From Actinomyces oris (GTDB lineage Bacteria; Actinomycetota; Actinomycetes; Actinomycetales; Actinomycetaceae): a stretch of DNA of 64,000 nucleotides. Under the pieces are notes generated by a model. That model saw only the letters and a list, made by a program, of their open reading frames with translations, did not search any database and was not told the DNA's origin. Of the stretch, positions 8,469 to 16,580 are shown one piece after another. Each line of letters begins with the position of its first letter. Position 1 is the first letter of the stretch. The position numbers and the translations under genes were made by a program. The stretch spans positions 162,811 through 226,810 of the forward strand of contig NZ_MSKL01000006.1 of NCBI RefSeq assembly GCF_001937665.1. The letters are read 5' to 3'.

Positions 8469-9653
8469 TTAGGAACTGTCAGACGAGGAGAAAGTTCGTT
8501 CTCCCGTGCTGTCACTTCTTCCTAAAGTTTCCTTAGTGACAGACACACCTGCCCTCATTAGTCCAGGGTCGTCTCTCATCATTTCTGGTGTAATCGCCTT
8601 CATATCACTGACAGACTTAACCGTTTCGCGAGCAACCTCTCCGGATTCGTGAATAATACGAACAAGCATATTGCCATCTGCCGAAATCGGACTAAGTGGC
8701 TCAAAAACTTGTTGGGGCAGATCAGGACCATCGATGCCAAACTTATCGAGCCAAACTTCAACCGCATCTCTGTTGTTATCCGATACCGATAAACGAACCG
8801 AACTTCTTTTAAACTCTCCGCTCGATTCCGAGTGAATTTTGTAAAAAGCTACCGAAACAAGTTGTCCTCCCCGTCCGCGTACAACAACGACCTGTTGACC
8901 ACCATCGTGATCGTTCCTACCCTGCCATGTCCAAGTTTCCGTGCTAGTCTCATCTCGAAGATATCGAGTATTTCGGTAAAGAAGGCCTGACCTTTCGTTC
9001 CAGTCATGCAGTTCGTGCGGCTGCCCACTTTTTCCCTCTAACGGAAGATTAAGATCTACGACAGTTGAAATTCCTTCTTTACCGACAAGCGGATCAAGTC
9101 CTAATAAAGAAAACTTAGATATTCCTTTGGTTTGATTTGCCTTTGAATCCGAAGAAACTTTTCCGGCTAAGCTAGCGTCGTCGCAAGAAATTTCAACACC
9201 GCAAGGCAGACTGCTTAATGGCAAAAACATAGATGACTTCCACGTAGTACTTGGAACACTCGCAGCGTCATTAGAATCAATCTCATTTCCATCCCAAAGT
9301 CGCTGAAGCTGAGGTGGCGCACCCGGAGAGATTGCAGACTTTTTTCCGTACACTAAAGACGGGCGCCCCGGCGGAACAACATTGTTTCCTGCGACTGTAC
9401 GGACAATACGTTCTTCACTGGGCGCAGGTAGCGATACAGGTTCGAGACCACTCGTCGATGACCTGATTCTACTAGCGTCACTACAAGCCGCTGCATCGAT
9501 AAAACATAGACCTTTTCGAACCACCCCAGTAAATGCAAGAACTCCGACAAGCCCGATAAGAACGATAACTGTTATAATCGAACGATACCCATATAGACCA
9601 CCTTCCGCGCGCCGCCTACCACGTTTTAAAACGTGCGACCGAAGTATGTTCAT
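8469..9653 (-). CDS. Single-pass Tad-associated surface protein
   Basis: 394 residues. The ATG overlaps the stop of the TadG-like gene (ATGA), so the two are co-translated. A basic N-terminus (LKRGRRR) precedes a hydrophobic helix at about 26-46 (SIITVIVLIGLVGVLAF), then a Cys pair GLCFIDAAAC, comparable in placement to the Cys pair of the large Flp-domain protein. The large outside part holds another pair (CGVEISC), a Trp-rich stretch ETWTWQGRNDHDG and a long Ser/Glu-rich C-terminus. No family is recognised. It lacks the Glu+5 of prepilins, so it is not clearly processed. Probably a pilus-associated minor component. Confidence 0.55.
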   Translation of the reverse strand: MNILRSHVLKRGRRRAEGGLYGYRSIITVIVLIGLVGVLAFTGVVRKGLCFIDAAACSDASRIRSSTSGLEPVSLPAPSEERIVRTVAGNNVVPPGRPSLVYGKKSAISPGAPPQLQRLWDGNEIDSNDAASVPSTTWKSSMFLPLSSLPCGVEISCDDASLAGKVSSDSKANQTKGISKFSLLGLDPLVGKEGISTVVDLNLPLEGKSGQPHELHDWNERSGLLYRNTRYLRDETSTETWTWQGRNDHDGGQQVVVVRGRGGQLVSVAFYKIHSESSGEFKRSSVRLSVSDNNRDAVEVWLDKFGIDGPDLPQQVFEPLSPISADGNMLVRIIHESGEVARETVKSVSDMKAITPEMMRDDPGLMRAGVSVTKETLGRSDSTGERTFSSSDSS

Positions 9654-10327
9654 GCGACTAATCTTACCTCAACCATGGCCTCTGCCTCAAGGTCCTTTGG
9701 CTTGACTTCGCTCTTTGGATTCGGCTTGTCGTTATGCCCGTCGGTTTGCTGAGTATGAAAATCATCTGACGACAGCATGCAGTGTCCGCTCACCTTTACA
9801 CCTAGACTACCATTCTTTACGCACACTCCTTTTGACAACGTGAGTTGAGCGGTAGCAACTGATGACGAGCGTTGGTCTGTACCAGCTATGTAGGTATCAA
9901 GCCTAACCGCAGCACGATACCGGAGGCTTCCAGTAGTCTTGAACGATACTAAAGTAGCATTGTTGTTTTTAGCATACTCATACGCTTCTCGAGACACGCC
10001 CTGGCAGTAACTCGACACGGGCTTACCAAACTGCGCCCAGAAGCTTTTCATGTCTGGAAGGGAACGAGCCTTTCTATATACCGACTCAATTCGATCAGCA
10101 CAAGCACCTGCCCCCGCCAAAGCAGCCGAATCTGCTGCTGTATTCGCGTTACGTCGATCCGCGATGGCGTCTCCCAAAGGGAACATCAGAACAAGCGACA
10201 GGACGACGATGAATATTATGATACCTACAGAATATACAGCGATGGAGCCGCGCTCATTCCTTCTAATAATTCGAAGTCGAGACAGAGCAAGGGAAAAACT
10301 ACTACTAGAAGTCACCGTAATCACCAC
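9650..10327 (-). CDS. TadG-like pilus assembly protein
   Basis: 225 residues from GTG at 10327; the start is uncertain because no strong ribosome site is visible. A basic stretch RRNERGSIAVYSVG leads into a hydrophobic helix (IIFIVVLSLVLMFPLG), then DRRNANTAADSAALAGAGA, the hallmark of TadG/TadE-like proteins (Ala-rich helix after the membrane segment with ADAAALAGA). A Val/Tyr replaces the Glu+5 of processed pseudopilins, as is common in TadG. The outside part has Cys residues at ACAD, YCQG, VCVK and HCML that may pair. TadG-type proteins are thought to sit in the envelope as assembly or anchoring factors; the precise role is unknown. Confidence 0.65.
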   Translation of the reverse strand: MVITVTSSSSFSLALSRLRIIRRNERGSIAVYSVGIIIFIVVLSLVLMFPLGDAIADRRNANTAADSAALAGAGACADRIESVYRKARSLPDMKSFWAQFGKPVSSYCQGVSREAYEYAKNNNATLVSFKTTGSLRYRAAVRLDTYIAGTDQRSSSVATAQLTLSKGVCVKNGSLGVKVSGHCMLSSDDFHTQQTDGHNDKPNPKSEVKPKDLEAEAMVEVRLVA

Positions 10328-10537
10328 GAATCAAAAGAAAGCCAATCTTCTATCAATCAAATTTTTGCGTGAAACTAGATTCAGCGGCAGAATAGTAAGA
10401 TAGCAACACGATAGGACGACAAACAAGAATATAGTTGGCACCCGTTTAACGCTGCACATGATCCCCGCACGTTAACGATAGAATAGAAGAGAATAATAAC
10501 TCATCGCATGCCAGAGAGTGAATCACTATCGCTGCAA

Positions 10538-10777
10538 CTAAGGCACTCGCGACGTTGCAACTATTTCGACTGTGTCAGTACGCCTACGAGATTTCTTATA
10601 GCGTATTGATGTCACTCCTTTTTTAATTTTTGTCATGCTGATTATAAATGAGCGAGAACCCGAATAATTCGGATGCCGCCCGCTAACTTCAACGCTCAAT
10701 GAGCGAATGTAGCCATTTTTGCCGCCAATGTAAGTCGCATTCCATTCGGCGCTCTTATACGCATTGATAAAACTGAG
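10538..10777 (-). other. Open frame without a clear start; possible gene remnant
   Basis: On the minus strand, 79 codons run open from 10777 to a TAG at 10538. The peptide includes AEWNATYIGGKNGYIRSLS and SRSFIISMTKIKKGVTS and looks beta-rich. The only ATG is at 10636 (32 residues, basic) and no ribosome site stands before it or before TTG at 10699. It may be the tail of a lost pilus gene or chance. The rest of 10328-10774 shows nothing else recognisable. Confidence 0.25.
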
Positions 10778-10814
10778 TTAGGGGCGAGAGAAAGCATTCT
10801 CTGCGCCCCAACTC
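10775..10814 (-). terminator. Terminator or attenuator after the flp pilin gene
   Basis: Long stem with arms around GGGGCGAGAGAA and TTCTCTGCGCCCC, one small mismatch, a three to four base loop, and a T-rich stretch on the minus strand (AGTTTTATC) just beyond it. It starts 28 bases after the flp stop, as expected for making a separate abundant pilin transcript and reducing read-through into the downstream genes. Confidence 0.65.
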
Positions 10815-10842
10815 AATTCATTTCAATGCCGAGTCCGGTGAA

Positions 10843-11070
10843 CTACTTTGTCTTCTCGTTCAGAAGCTCCTTAATCTTGTCAGTCAGGCTTGTTCCGATA
10901 TTGAGCCCCCTCACGGCGGTAATAATCGCGAAAACGATAATGATCGAGACAATGACGACACCTGCATACTCTGTAGCGCCCTGTCCCTTCTCTGAAGAAC
11001 GGACCCGCTCAACCAGACTCCTGGTCCAGGTGATAGCACGGACCTGGGCTGAAAGAATGCTGTTCGACAT
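10843..11070 (-). CDS. flp: Flp-type major pilin
   Basis: 75 residues, normal for a Flp prepilin. The ATG at 11070 follows AGGAGG by seven bases. A 29-residue leader ends in EKG; the cleavage point is followed by QGATEYAGVV with Glu+5 and Tyr+6, then a hydrophobic helix (VSIIIVFAIITAV) and a short C-terminus GTSLTDKIKELLNEKTK. After cleavage by a TadV/CpaA-type peptidase the mature subunit would polymerise into the Tad pilus through TadA, TadB and TadC, encoded upstream. Its own promoter and strong terminator suggest high, separately controlled expression, possibly under the adjacent two-component system. Confidence 0.9.
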   Translation of the reverse strand: MSNSILSAQVRAITWTRSLVERVRSSEKGQGATEYAGVVIVSIIIVFAIITAVRGLNIGTSLTDKIKELLNEKTK

Positions 11071-11117
11071 GACATATCCTCCTGTATGTGCTGTCAGAGT
11101 TAAGACAGCTAGTGTCG

Positions 11118-11146
11118 TTATCAGGGATCAGTTCCGCTGACACCAA
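11118..11146 (-). promoter_or_regulatory. Predicted sigma70-type promoter of flp
   Basis: On the minus strand TTGGTG (11146-11141) and TGATAA (11123-11118) are separated by 17 bases and lie about 48 bases before the flp ATG. Spacing is ideal and the boxes are close to consensus. Prediction only. Confidence 0.45.
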
Positions 11147-11174
11147 TAAGATTAGGCCAGTTGGTTTAGTTGCC

Positions 11175-11196
11175 TCTAGGGGCGATCGCCCCTAGA
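11175..11196. terminator. Perfect 22-bp palindrome after the response-regulator gene
   Basis: A perfect inverted repeat centred on GGCGATCGCC lies 14 bases beyond the response-regulator stop and about 105 bases before flp. It has no T-tract on the minus strand. It could end the tadZABC-kinase transcript, or be an operator at the flp promoter; position fits both. Confidence 0.5.
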
Positions 11197-11209
11197 AGTG
11201 CCCTCGATG

Positions 11210-11848
11210 TCATCGTTGTTGTGGGCCGATCGCCTCCCGCCACCTAACAATGGCTTCGGCACGATTATGAACACCTAACTTAACGTACGCCGAGTTCAAG
11301 TAGTTCTTAACAGTACGAGGAGAAAGAAACTGTTCTTTGGCTATTTGCGCATTACTTTGTCCGCGTGATGCAGCCTCCAACACATCGGCTTCCCTCGCAG
11401 TCAGAACTTCCAATAGGGGATTTGTGGAGGTTGTGCATGTAGTTAGCGGTTGTAATGCCAATTGACCTGCCGCTTCAGGTCCTAGAACCAAGCCGCCTTG
11501 AATACATGTCGTGATAGCTCCTGTTATCTGCTCAGCGTCAAGGCTACCATGAACCAAATAACCCGACGCGCCGTTACCAATAGCTGACGTGATTGTTTCG
11601 GTGTCATCGTCCGACGTAAGCATAATGACCTTAGCAGTCTCCGCAAGTATCGGTAGCGCTTCCAGTCCACCCATTACCGGCATGCGGACATCCAAAAGCA
11701 CGACATCAGGTTGCGTTTCACGTGCAGTTGCTATCGCTTCTTTCCCATTAGAGGCCTCGAGTACGTGCTCGACATCATTCATCCGACTGAGTATACGTCC
11801 CAGACCTATCCTTACCACTGCGTTATCGTCAGCAACTAGTACAATCAC
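11210..11848 (-). CDS. NarL/LuxR-type response regulator
   Basis: 212 residues. Receiver domain about 1-120 with acidic pair ADDN near the start, phosphoacceptor Asp in VVLLDVRMP and Thr/Ser in VIMLTSDDD; the usual Lys position in the fourth strand loop reads YLVHGS. C-terminal LuxR-type helix-turn-helix (LTAREADVLEAASRGQSNAQI, about 150-205). Pairs with the histidine kinase encoded eleven bases upstream. Placed between the machine genes and the flp pilin, it most likely controls pilus transcription, perhaps at the flp promoter just downstream (inference). Confidence 0.85.
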   Translation of the reverse strand: MIVLVADDNAVVRIGLGRILSRMNDVEHVLEASNGKEAIATARETQPDVVLLDVRMPVMGGLEALPILAETAKVIMLTSDDDTETITSAIGNGASGYLVHGSLDAEQITGAITTCIQGGLVLGPEAAGQLALQPLTTCTTSTNPLLEVLTAREADVLEAASRGQSNAQIAKEQFLSPRTVKNYLNSAYVKLGVHNRAEAIVRWREAIGPQQR

Positions 11849-11859
11849 AATAGTGCTCC

Positions 11860-13089
11860 TTAACTACTTCTCAAAAGACTCTTCGTTTTCGGAATCGACG
11901 GGAGTGTAATGCTAGTCGAAGTCGGAATAGAGAGTCGTGCGATTGTTCCACCGTTCGGACTGCTCGAAATGCGTATGATTCCCCCCATCGAAAGCATACG
12001 CTCCTTCATCCCTTGGATTCCGTAGTGACCGGAAAGATTAGACTGTGACATTAATTCCAACGATTTTTCGTCGATACCAGTGCCGTCGTCCTCAATACGT
12101 ACGTACAGGCATTCCTGTGTTCCTAAAAAGGTCGCACAAACGCGGTCGGCATTAGCATGCTTTTCAACGTTAGACAATATTTCACCGACCACCCTCTGAG
12201 CTTGCCATGCACAATTTCCGTCGACCGAAACTTGAGTACCAGAACATACTACACGTACTTCAATACCGGTTCTATGGCCCCATTCCTTAACATCACTAGA
12301 CAAACGTTCTTTTAAATCGTGGCTCGGTACAGAACGCAGACTATGAAGAACATCACGTGACTCTTTGCTCAACTCATCTAATGCCTGAAACAGCGTAAGT
12401 GCGTCGTCAGCGTAGTGCGTACCTGCGAGTCCATCATGGAGCACCTCAGCAAGCATCCGAGCGCCAGCCGCCGACTTTGCTACAGTATCGTGGATGTCTC
12501 TAGCGAGCACCAATCTTTCTTCAGCGGCTGCTTTAAATGAATTCGCTTGTACTAGTTCAGATGCTAGTTTCTCTATGTTAAGCATCTGTGCACTCAGCCT
12601 TTGCCCCAATATAATCATGACAAACGAGCCGACTGCAATTAGGGTAGCTAGATCAAGGGAGAGATAATATTTCATACTGACATAGATCGCGAATCCCGTT
12701 CCCGTGAACACTCCCCAGACTAGCGAAGTTCGAATACTAAGAAGTATTCCCATTAGCAACGCAGAAATCAGTAAGTATCCCGTGCAGAATACTAGCAACG
12801 ACAGATTTCGCGTGATACCAAGGCTGGCTGTCGCAAGAATGGCCATAGCGTCAAAGGCGGTCATGGATACCAAAAGACTCGTGTCATAAAGTGGCATTTT
12901 CTGATAGAACCTACGAGAGAACAGCAAAGAGTTGCTGACGACGCCCAGTATCACAGCTGGTAAAAATTTCGAAACATCCGAGCCGTTTAGGCCCTCGACG
13001 GTAAGCATGAGAACGAAGCACAGCCTAAGATTGCGCAGCATTTTAATCATTGGCGTGATGGTCGCCTCCGCGAAACTTCTGCTAAACAT
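11860..13089 (-). CDS. Sensor histidine kinase, NarX/DesK type
   Basis: 409 residues. The N-terminal half (about 1-170) has several hydrophobic segments (for example LPAVILGVVSNSLLF, ITRNLSLLVFCTGYLLISALLMG) and no large extracellular loop, so it may sense a membrane state. HisKA_3 dimerisation box ERLVLARDIHDTVAKS with the phospho-His; HATPase domain with N box EILSNVEKHANA, G1 DDGTGID and G2 GHYGIQGMKERM. The ATG at 13089 overlaps the end of tadC by eight bases, which ties the sensor to the pilus operon. An internal ATG near 13050 is a possible alternative start. Cognate regulator follows. Confidence 0.85.
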   Translation of the reverse strand: MFSRSFAEATITPMIKMLRNLRLCFVLMLTVEGLNGSDVSKFLPAVILGVVSNSLLFSRRFYQKMPLYDTSLLVSMTAFDAMAILATASLGITRNLSLLVFCTGYLLISALLMGILLSIRTSLVWGVFTGTGFAIYVSMKYYLSLDLATLIAVGSFVMIILGQRLSAQMLNIEKLASELVQANSFKAAAEERLVLARDIHDTVAKSAAGARMLAEVLHDGLAGTHYADDALTLFQALDELSKESRDVLHSLRSVPSHDLKERLSSDVKEWGHRTGIEVRVVCSGTQVSVDGNCAWQAQRVVGEILSNVEKHANADRVCATFLGTQECLYVRIEDDGTGIDEKSLELMSQSNLSGHYGIQGMKERMLSMGGIIRISSSPNGGTIARLSIPTSTSITLPSIPKTKSLLRSS

Positions 13090-13975
13090 CGAAAAGCCCC
13101 ATAATAGACTCCCAGTTACTCACAAGCATTCCCCCGATCAAAAGAATTAGAGCACCTGGAACAATCATCATTGTGACGACAAGCGACACTTTCGGCTGTG
13201 CCTTTGCAGCGTTCCTTCTAACTTGCTGACCGTGCTGTCGTCTGACCTCCTGAGCAATTTGTCTAAGGGCATCTTCTAGCGGCGTGCCTAGTTCTTCAGA
13301 CTGTAAAATAGCGGTAACAAATGTCGCAACACTTTCTGAACCATTACGTTCCCGCAGTCCCTCCATAGCCGTGCGCCTTGGGACGCCCAGTTGCATTTCG
13401 CGGCGCATCAGCCGCATTTCTTCAGCGAGTGGACCAGAATGCTGATCCGATACACGATCCAACGCCGTTCTGAATGGGAGTCCTGCAGCTACAGTGACCG
13501 CCAGTACATCAAGAAAATCGGGAAGGTCTTTTTCGATACTTTCTTGCCTCGTTCTAATCGAAAGCATGAGCCAAGCGTGCATCCATGAACTCATCAACAC
13601 GAACGCGACTATTCCAGCAAGTATTTGATTACTTGCTGAAAAAAGGACTAGAAGCAATAGCCCAACACACACAAAACCTGACTGACGCTGAATGAACATT
13701 TGTGTAGTCAGGTTCGAGGACTGCCCTGCGGCTCTTAACTGTTTGGAAAGCAGGCTTAGGTAGTTTTTGGAGTACATACCACTTATTATTCGTTGAGTGG
13801 CACGACCTAATGAGTCAATAATCCGTGTGACGGGACCAACTTTAGTCTGGTCCGACGAGTCAATCAAATCCGTATCTATAACATCTTCAAAAGAAGAAGA
13901 ACGAAGTAACTGAACGCCTCGAGCAGCTACTAGCACGATCAGCGCCGCTAACCCACCAAAACCGAGGGATACCAT
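13082..13975 (-). CDS. tadC: TadC, inner-membrane platform protein
   Basis: 297 residues, normal for TadC. A type II secretion F-domain (GspF-like) sits at about 140-260: DLPDFLDVLAVTVAAGLPF, LMRREMQLGVPRRTAMEGL and SEELGTPLEDALRQIAQEVR are typical. Membrane helices occur at about 5-20, 95-125 and 265-290. TadC pairs with TadB to form the platform on which TadA drives pilin extrusion. GGAGG precedes the ATG, six bases after the tadB stop. Confidence 0.85.
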   Translation of the reverse strand: MVSLGFGGLAALIVLVAARGVQLLRSSSFEDVIDTDLIDSSDQTKVGPVTRIIDSLGRATQRIISGMYSKNYLSLLSKQLRAAGQSSNLTTQMFIQRQSGFVCVGLLLLVLFSASNQILAGIVAFVLMSSWMHAWLMLSIRTRQESIEKDLPDFLDVLAVTVAAGLPFRTALDRVSDQHSGPLAEEMRLMRREMQLGVPRRTAMEGLRERNGSESVATFVTAILQSEELGTPLEDALRQIAQEVRRQHGQQVRRNAAKAQPKVSLVVTMMIVPGALILLIGGMLVSNWESIMGLFDV

Positions 13976-13981
13976 AAAACG

Positions 13982-14908
13982 CTATACCTCCACTCGAGAA
14001 ACAAGCCGCATCAGCAAAGTTCCACCTATGAACAGTACAGCAGAAGCGCCCATTGTCACTCTGCCAAGTAGACTCGTTGCCATCTGATCAAGCAAGCCCG
14101 GTTTGAATAGATTTAGTAGAATTACCGCACCTACGCCTATTCCGATTACAGCGTACCCTGCCACTGCTGCACCAAGAATTACAGTGCTTACTTCTCGACG
14201 AAGTTCTTTCCGATCTTCTAATGTCTGTGACATTTCACTAAGCGCTGCGCTCAATGCTCCTCCAGTCTTAGACTGGATAATTATAGTCCGCATAAGAACA
14301 TTAATTTCCCTAGACGGCATTCGGTCGGTAAGTTCATTCAGAACGTTGTCTAACGACCATCCCAAGTTTAGCTGTCGAGACATATGGCGCATTTCCTGAC
14401 CTGCCGGATCTGGCATTTCACGCCCCGCCATGGCTATACAGCGAGCTATTGATAGGCCGGCTGAGTTGCCGTTAGCTACAACGCGCGCTAGTTCAGGTAG
14501 TTGTGCAACAAAGTACTCCGTCCTTTTGATGCTTTTTCGCTTAAGCCACTGTCCAAATACCAAGGGGAGAGACAATGCGAGCACAGAACTACCGATTTTA
14601 CCGAAGAAGGCGCTCGTAGTAAACGCGAGAAACACCATCAGACACGAAAGAGACGCAACGGTAATTAACGGAGACCAGTTCACATCCGCAGCTCTCATCA
14701 TTCGTTTCAGCTTAGCAAGAGGCCCACGCGATGTCATTCGAGATTCAACCATTCTGAAGTATTCACGGTTTGTTTGTTGTCCTCCAAAAGCCTCGGACTT
14801 TAAAGCACGCCTTCGGGATGCTTCGTCGACAAGCACCGACGTCGCCCATACACCAAATACTAGCGTCACTAAGAGTATTCCAAGTACTACCCGTATAAAA
14901 GGATTCAT
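13982..14908 (-). CDS. tadB: TadB, inner-membrane platform protein
   Basis: 308 residues. N-terminal helix (VVLGILLVTLVFGVWATSVLV), two more helices around 80-125, a GspF-like cytoplasmic domain (ELARVVANGNSAGLSIARCI, LNLGWSLDNVLNELTDRMPS, SKTGGALSAALSEMSQTLED) and C-terminal helices. Works with TadC as the membrane platform of the Tad/Flp pilus. It lies 47 bases after tadA, with only a weak ribosome site (TAGG), so its translation may depend on read-through from tadA. Confidence 0.85.
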   Translation of the reverse strand: MNPFIRVVLGILLVTLVFGVWATSVLVDEASRRRALKSEAFGGQQTNREYFRMVESRMTSRGPLAKLKRMMRAADVNWSPLITVASLSCLMVFLAFTTSAFFGKIGSSVLALSLPLVFGQWLKRKSIKRTEYFVAQLPELARVVANGNSAGLSIARCIAMAGREMPDPAGQEMRHMSRQLNLGWSLDNVLNELTDRMPSREINVLMRTIIIQSKTGGALSAALSEMSQTLEDRKELRREVSTVILGAAVAGYAVIGIGVGAVILLNLFKPGLLDQMATSLLGRVTMGASAVLFIGGTLLMRLVSRVEV

Positions 14909-14955
14909 GCTTTGTGTGCCTATCTGTTCAGGTTATTCAAACAACATTAACAGAA

Positions 14956-16194
14956 TCAGTTAAGTTTGGATGAAACCGCCTGGGGAAGCTCGAACAGACG
15001 AAAATTTCCATCCCCCTTTGTTGCCTTTTCGTATCTCATTATTGGCGCAGTCACGTATCCCTCCCGCCGCTCTGAAACTACGGCTTCAATTTGTTTAACG
15101 CGCCGGATACCAGAGGAATCTCTTTCTAGCTGAATGACGACGTCGATCGCGCTATTTATTTGATCGCGAATAGTATCAACTGGCAATTCCAGATCTGACA
15201 TACTAGCAAGCGTCTCGAGCCGCCCTAATGCGGCTTGTGCCGAATTAGCGTGCACTGTCGTTAGAGAACCTTCGTGCCCTGTATTCATCGCTTGTAGCAT
15301 ATCCATAGTTTCTCCCCCTCTTACCTCGCCTACCACAATGCGATCCGGTCTCATTCTCAGAGAATTTCGGACTAGATCACGAATGGTCACTTCGCCTTTT
15401 CCTTCAGAGTTAGCGGGACGAGACTCCAACCGGACAACATGCGATTGTTGTAGTGATAGTTCGGCAGAATCTTCAATAGTGATGATGCGTTCGTGGTCTG
15501 GAATCAGTCCGGAAAGTGCGTTCAAAAAAGTGGTCTTTCCTGTACCAGTACCGCCGGATACCAGCATACTGAACTTCGATTGGACCATAGCAGCCAGCAA
15601 TTCTGCAACTTCACTCGGTAGCGATGCTTTGGCAACAAGATCATGCATTCGATAGGGTTGAGGAAACCGTCGGATGGTCATTGTTGGACCATCGAGCGCC
15701 AACGGTGGAATGATGACGTTAACACGTTCTCCACCCACAAGTCTTGCGTCGACCATGGGACTCGACTCATCAACCCTACGATTGACTGTCGATACGATAC
15801 GATCAATAGTTTGATATAGTTCATCCTCAGAAGTAAATGCGGAAGGAATTTTTTCAATACGGCCTTTACGTTCGACGAATAGGTCATTAACTCCGTTTAC
15901 CATTATCTCCGTAATGCTTTGATCCGCAATTAACGGCTCAAGTACACCCAGTCCAACCGTGTCATCGACTATTCGTTGAATCAGAAGTGCACGGCTTCGG
16001 CTTGACATCACAGGGCCCTCAAAAGAGAGGATACGAGCGAGAACTCTTTCGAGACGAGCTCGTTTTTGAGCCGGCGCTAAATCGGATACTTCCTCAATAT
16101 TGATTTCCTCGAGAAGTCGACTGCGAAAACGTTTAATGAGGGCAGTCGCTTCATCTGTTGTTTTAGTTTGCGCTTTTCTATCCTTCAACGACAT
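14956..16194 (-). CDS. tadA: TadA/CpaF pilus assembly ATPase
   Basis: 412 residues. An N-terminal domain (about 1-130) with DQSITEIMVNGVNDLFVER is typical of CpaF-type secretion ATPases, followed by the core with Walker A GGTGTGKTT, Asp box ITIEDSAEL, Walker B LRMRPDRIVVGEVRGGE and His box TGHEGSLTTVHANS. It hydrolyses ATP to power pilin addition at the TadB/TadC platform. The ATG shares one base with the stop of the tadE gene (TGATG) and AGGAGAG lies upstream, so the genes are coupled. All catalytic motifs are present. Confidence 0.93.
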   Translation of the reverse strand: MSLKDRKAQTKTTDEATALIKRFRSRLLEEINIEEVSDLAPAQKRARLERVLARILSFEGPVMSSRSRALLIQRIVDDTVGLGVLEPLIADQSITEIMVNGVNDLFVERKGRIEKIPSAFTSEDELYQTIDRIVSTVNRRVDESSPMVDARLVGGERVNVIIPPLALDGPTMTIRRFPQPYRMHDLVAKASLPSEVAELLAAMVQSKFSMLVSGGTGTGKTTFLNALSGLIPDHERIITIEDSAELSLQQSHVVRLESRPANSEGKGEVTIRDLVRNSLRMRPDRIVVGEVRGGETMDMLQAMNTGHEGSLTTVHANSAQAALGRLETLASMSDLELPVDTIRDQINSAIDVVIQLERDSSGIRRVKQIEAVVSERREGYVTAPIMRYEKATKGDGNFRLFELPQAVSSKLN

Positions 16195-16574
16195 CAGGCA
16201 TCTCTCCTCAGCCGAAAGGTTGCTTTATCTTTGAGCGTAAACCGACCAAATTCGAAGAAACCAGGTACACCAATAGGAACTTGAGCCGTCACTTCAACGC
16301 ATTCCTTTCCGCACCTGTCAATTTCACGCAACGTAACCGATTCCGGCAATGATGTGCTAACCGCTCTTGCTACTGAGTCTCCCCTTTCTAGGGCACGCGC
16401 TCCATCCCGAGCTGCGTCACGCACATGTGATGCTGCGAACATGATACTAATCCCTTGCAGCATCACCAGAACTATCGCGATAATTACAGGAACTAACGCA
16501 GCCAACTCCACCGCCGCCTGGCCTTTGTGTTTATTTATTAAATTTTTCACTTGAGCCTGGTTTACGCGCAGCAC
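16194..16574 (-). CDS. tadE: TadE-type pseudopilin
   Basis: 126 residues from GTG at 16574, with a ribosome site GGAAAGG that overlaps the stop of the preceding gene. The leader ends KHKG, followed by QAAVELAALVPVIIAIVLVML: Glu+5 after the Gly and a hydrophobic helix, as in TadE/TadF pseudopilins. An Ala/Arg-rich helix (SHVRDAARDGARALERG) and a Cys pair in DRCGKECVE follow. Likely processed by the prepilin peptidase and used as a minor component in pilus initiation. Confidence 0.8.
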   Translation of the reverse strand: MLRVNQAQVKNLINKHKGQAAVELAALVPVIIAIVLVMLQGISIMFAASHVRDAARDGARALERGDSVARAVSTSLPESVTLREIDRCGKECVEVTAQVPIGVPGFFEFGRFTLKDKATFRLRRDA

Positions 16575-16580
16575 GCCATT

